Assembly: GCA_016780605.1 (NCBI GenBank)
Contig: JADHLS010000286.1
Coordinates: 1-6,749, forward strand
DNA length: 6,749 bases
Direction: 5' to 3'
Source of the DNA: Reyranella sp.
GTDB taxonomy: Bacteria > Pseudomonadota > Alphaproteobacteria > Reyranellales > Reyranellaceae
Part shown: piece by piece, positions 5,621 to 6,749 of the stretch
Layout of the letters: each line of letters opens with the position of its first letter
Position numbering within the stretch: the stretch's first letter is position 1
Position numbers and translations under genes: made by a program
The notes under the pieces: model-generated
The model's database searches: none
Seen by the model: only the letters and a program-made list of their open reading frames with translations
What the model was told of the DNA's origin: nothing

Positions 5621-6420
5621 GCGACGCGCTGCTCGAGATCGAGGATTACAGCGGCGGCTTCGTCGGCGAGACCGGCGAGTTCACACCGGTGCTGCATGGC
5701 GTCTCCTATCGGCTGAAGACCGGCCTCATGACGGCCGTGGTGGGCGAATCGGGCAGCGGCAAGTCGCTGGTCGCGCTGTCGATCCTGGGCATCCAGCCGC
5801 CGGCCTTCGAACGCAGCCAGGGCCGCATACTGTTCCGCGGCGTCGATCTCTTCTCGCTGGACGAGGCGGCGATGCGGCGCATCCGTGGCGCCGAGATCAG
5901 CATGGTCTTCCAGGACGCCCGCGCCGCCCTCAATCCGGTGTTCACGATCGGCTGCCAGCTCGCCGATGTCTGGCAGCTCCAGCATGGCGGCAGCCGCCGC
6001 GCGGCGATGGGTCAGGCGATCGAGGCGCTGCGCCGCGTCTCGATCCCCGAGCCGGAACGGCGCGCACGGCAGTATCCCCACCAGTTCTCGGGCGGCATGG
6101 CGCAACGCGCCATGATCGCCATGGCCTCGCTGATCTGCGAGCCGTCACTGCTGATCCTCGACGAGCCGACCACCGGCCTCGACGTCACCATCCAGTCCGA
6201 CATCATGGAGCTGATCGTCGAGCTCAGCCGCACGCGCGGCCTCACGACCTGCCTCATCACCCACGATCTCGGTGTCGTCGCCGAGACCTGCCAGGAGGTC
6301 GTGGTGATGAACGCCGGCCGCGTCGTCGAGACCGGCAGCGCCGAGGCGATCTTCACCCGGCCGCGCGACGGCTACACCCAGCGGCTGCTGTCGGCGAGCC
6401 AGCTGGTCGAGGCGGCGTGA
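5617..6420 (+). CDS. ABC transporter ATPase, DppD/NikD type (short form)
   Basis: The 267-residue nucleotide-binding subunit carries all the motifs: Walker A 'GESGSGKS' (43-50), Q-loop Gln99 in 'VFQDARAALNPV', signature 'FSGGMAQRAMIA' (157-168), Walker B 'LLILDEP' (178-184) with catalytic Glu183, D-loop 'GLD', and H-loop His216 in 'LITHDLG'. The end 'RDGYTQRLLSASQ' is the start of the oligopeptide-type tail, but the protein then stops. The extended C-terminal region with clustered cysteines found in many ~320-residue DppD/OppD proteins is missing, so the length resembles NikD-like subunits. It overlaps the DppC-like gene by four bases (ATGA). An upstream extension of the frame beyond 5617 lies inside the permease gene and is not the start. 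It works with the following DppF-like ATPase. Confidence 0.95.
   Translation: MSDALLEIEDYSGGFVGETGEFTPVLHGVSYRLKTGLMTAVVGESGSGKSLVALSILGIQPPAFERSQGRILFRGVDLFSLDEAAMRRIRGAEISMVFQDARAALNPVFTIGCQLADVWQLQHGGSRRAAMGQAIEALRRVSIPEPERRARQYPHQFSGGMAQRAMIAMASLICEPSLLILDEPTTGLDVTIQSDIMELIVELSRTRGLTTCLITHDLGVVAETCQEVVVMNAGRVVETGSAEAIFTRPRDGYTQRLLSASQLVEAA
6409..6412 (+). promoter_or_regulatory. Ribosome-binding site of the second ATPase gene
   Basis: GAGG lies 7 bases before the ATG at 6420, inside the end of the upstream ATPase gene. It supports the start that shares one base with the upstream TGA. Confidence 0.5.
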
Positions 6421-6749
6421 TGCTGGACCAGCCGATCCTCGAGGTCCGCAACCTCAGCAAGGTCTTCCCGGTCGAGGGCGGCCGCCGCCTGGTTGCCGTC
6501 GACGGCATCGATCTCGAGATCAGGGCCGGCGAGACCCTGGCCCTGGTGGGCGAGAGCGGCTCGGGCAAGTCGACCGTGGCACGCTGCATCGTGCGGCTGG
6601 TCGAGCCCACCGGCGGCGACGTCGTCATCGCCGGCAGCTCGATCCTCGGCCTGCAGCCCAGCCGCCTGGCCGGCGTCTATCGCCACGTCCAGATGGTGTT
6701 CCAGGATCCCAACGCCTCGCTCAATCCGCGCATGAGCGTGCGCCAGGTG
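6420..6749 (+). CDS. ABC transporter ATPase, DppF/NikE/OppF type (3' truncated)
   Basis: The frame is open from ATG 6420 to the last base (110 codons), so only the N-terminal part is visible. It shows 'ILEVRNLSKVFPV' (6-18), the A-loop region, 'VDGIDLEIRAGETLALVGESGSGKST' (28-52, Walker A at 44-51), a 'CIVRLVEPTGGDVVIAG' segment typical of DppF-type rather than DppD-type subunits, and Q-loop Gln95 in 'QMVFQDPNASLNPRMSV'. Signature, Walker B and H-loop lie beyond the window. The ATG overlaps the upstream TGA by one base (TGATG). It is the expected second ATPase of a heterodimeric importer. Completeness cannot be judged. Confidence 0.93.
   Translation, partial: MLDQPILEVRNLSKVFPVEGGRRLVAVDGIDLEIRAGETLALVGESGSGKSTVARCIVRLVEPTGGDVVIAGSSILGLQPSRLAGVYRHVQMVFQDPNASLNPRMSVRQV

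Overview
The window is about two-thirds G+C, almost entirely coding and read only on the + strand. Base composition, tightly packed genes and the gene families present suggest a free-living alphaproteobacterium (Rhodospirillales or Hyphomicrobiales/Reyranella-like). That assignment is an inference from composition and remembered family resemblance, not a search. No RNA genes, insertion sequences, CRISPR arrays or origins were seen, and no stretch over 300 bases lacks a gene.

Left part (1-2367): three short-spaced genes. The first is the 3' part of a large regulator with a helical TPR-like region, an OmpR/PhoB-type winged helix and a second C-terminal helix-turn-helix (1-1086, truncated by the window edge). 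Ten bases later comes a small cytoplasmic five-blade beta-propeller protein of the Vgb/SMP-30/glutamine-cyclotransferase-like type (1097-1729). Eleven bases after that comes a hemolysin III/PAQR-type seven-helix membrane protein (1741-2367). This protein lacks two of the three histidines that bind zinc in the wider family.

A 63-base gap (2368-2430) is the only real intergenic control region. It holds a good match to a sigma-54 (RpoN) -24/-12 promoter, a perfect 8-bp inverted repeat overlapping its -12 element and predicted start point, and a strong Shine-Dalgarno sequence placed for a TTG start codon.

Right part (2431-6749, continuing off the edge): one operon in which every gene overlaps the next by 1 or 4 bases. 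The order is an NtaA/SnaA/DmoA-type FMN-dependent monooxygenase, two dipeptide/nickel/opine-type ABC permeases (DppB- and DppC-like) and two ABC ATPases (DppD-like, complete; DppF-like, cut by the window end). The likely logic is import of a small organic nitrogen or sulfur compound by the ABC transporter and oxidative cleavage of it in the cytoplasm by the monooxygenase with reduced FMN. No periplasmic binding protein or flavin reductase is visible; either may lie downstream or elsewhere. The substrate cannot be read from the sequence. The most interesting hypothesis here is a sigma-54-controlled, translationally coupled uptake-plus-oxidation unit for an unknown compound.
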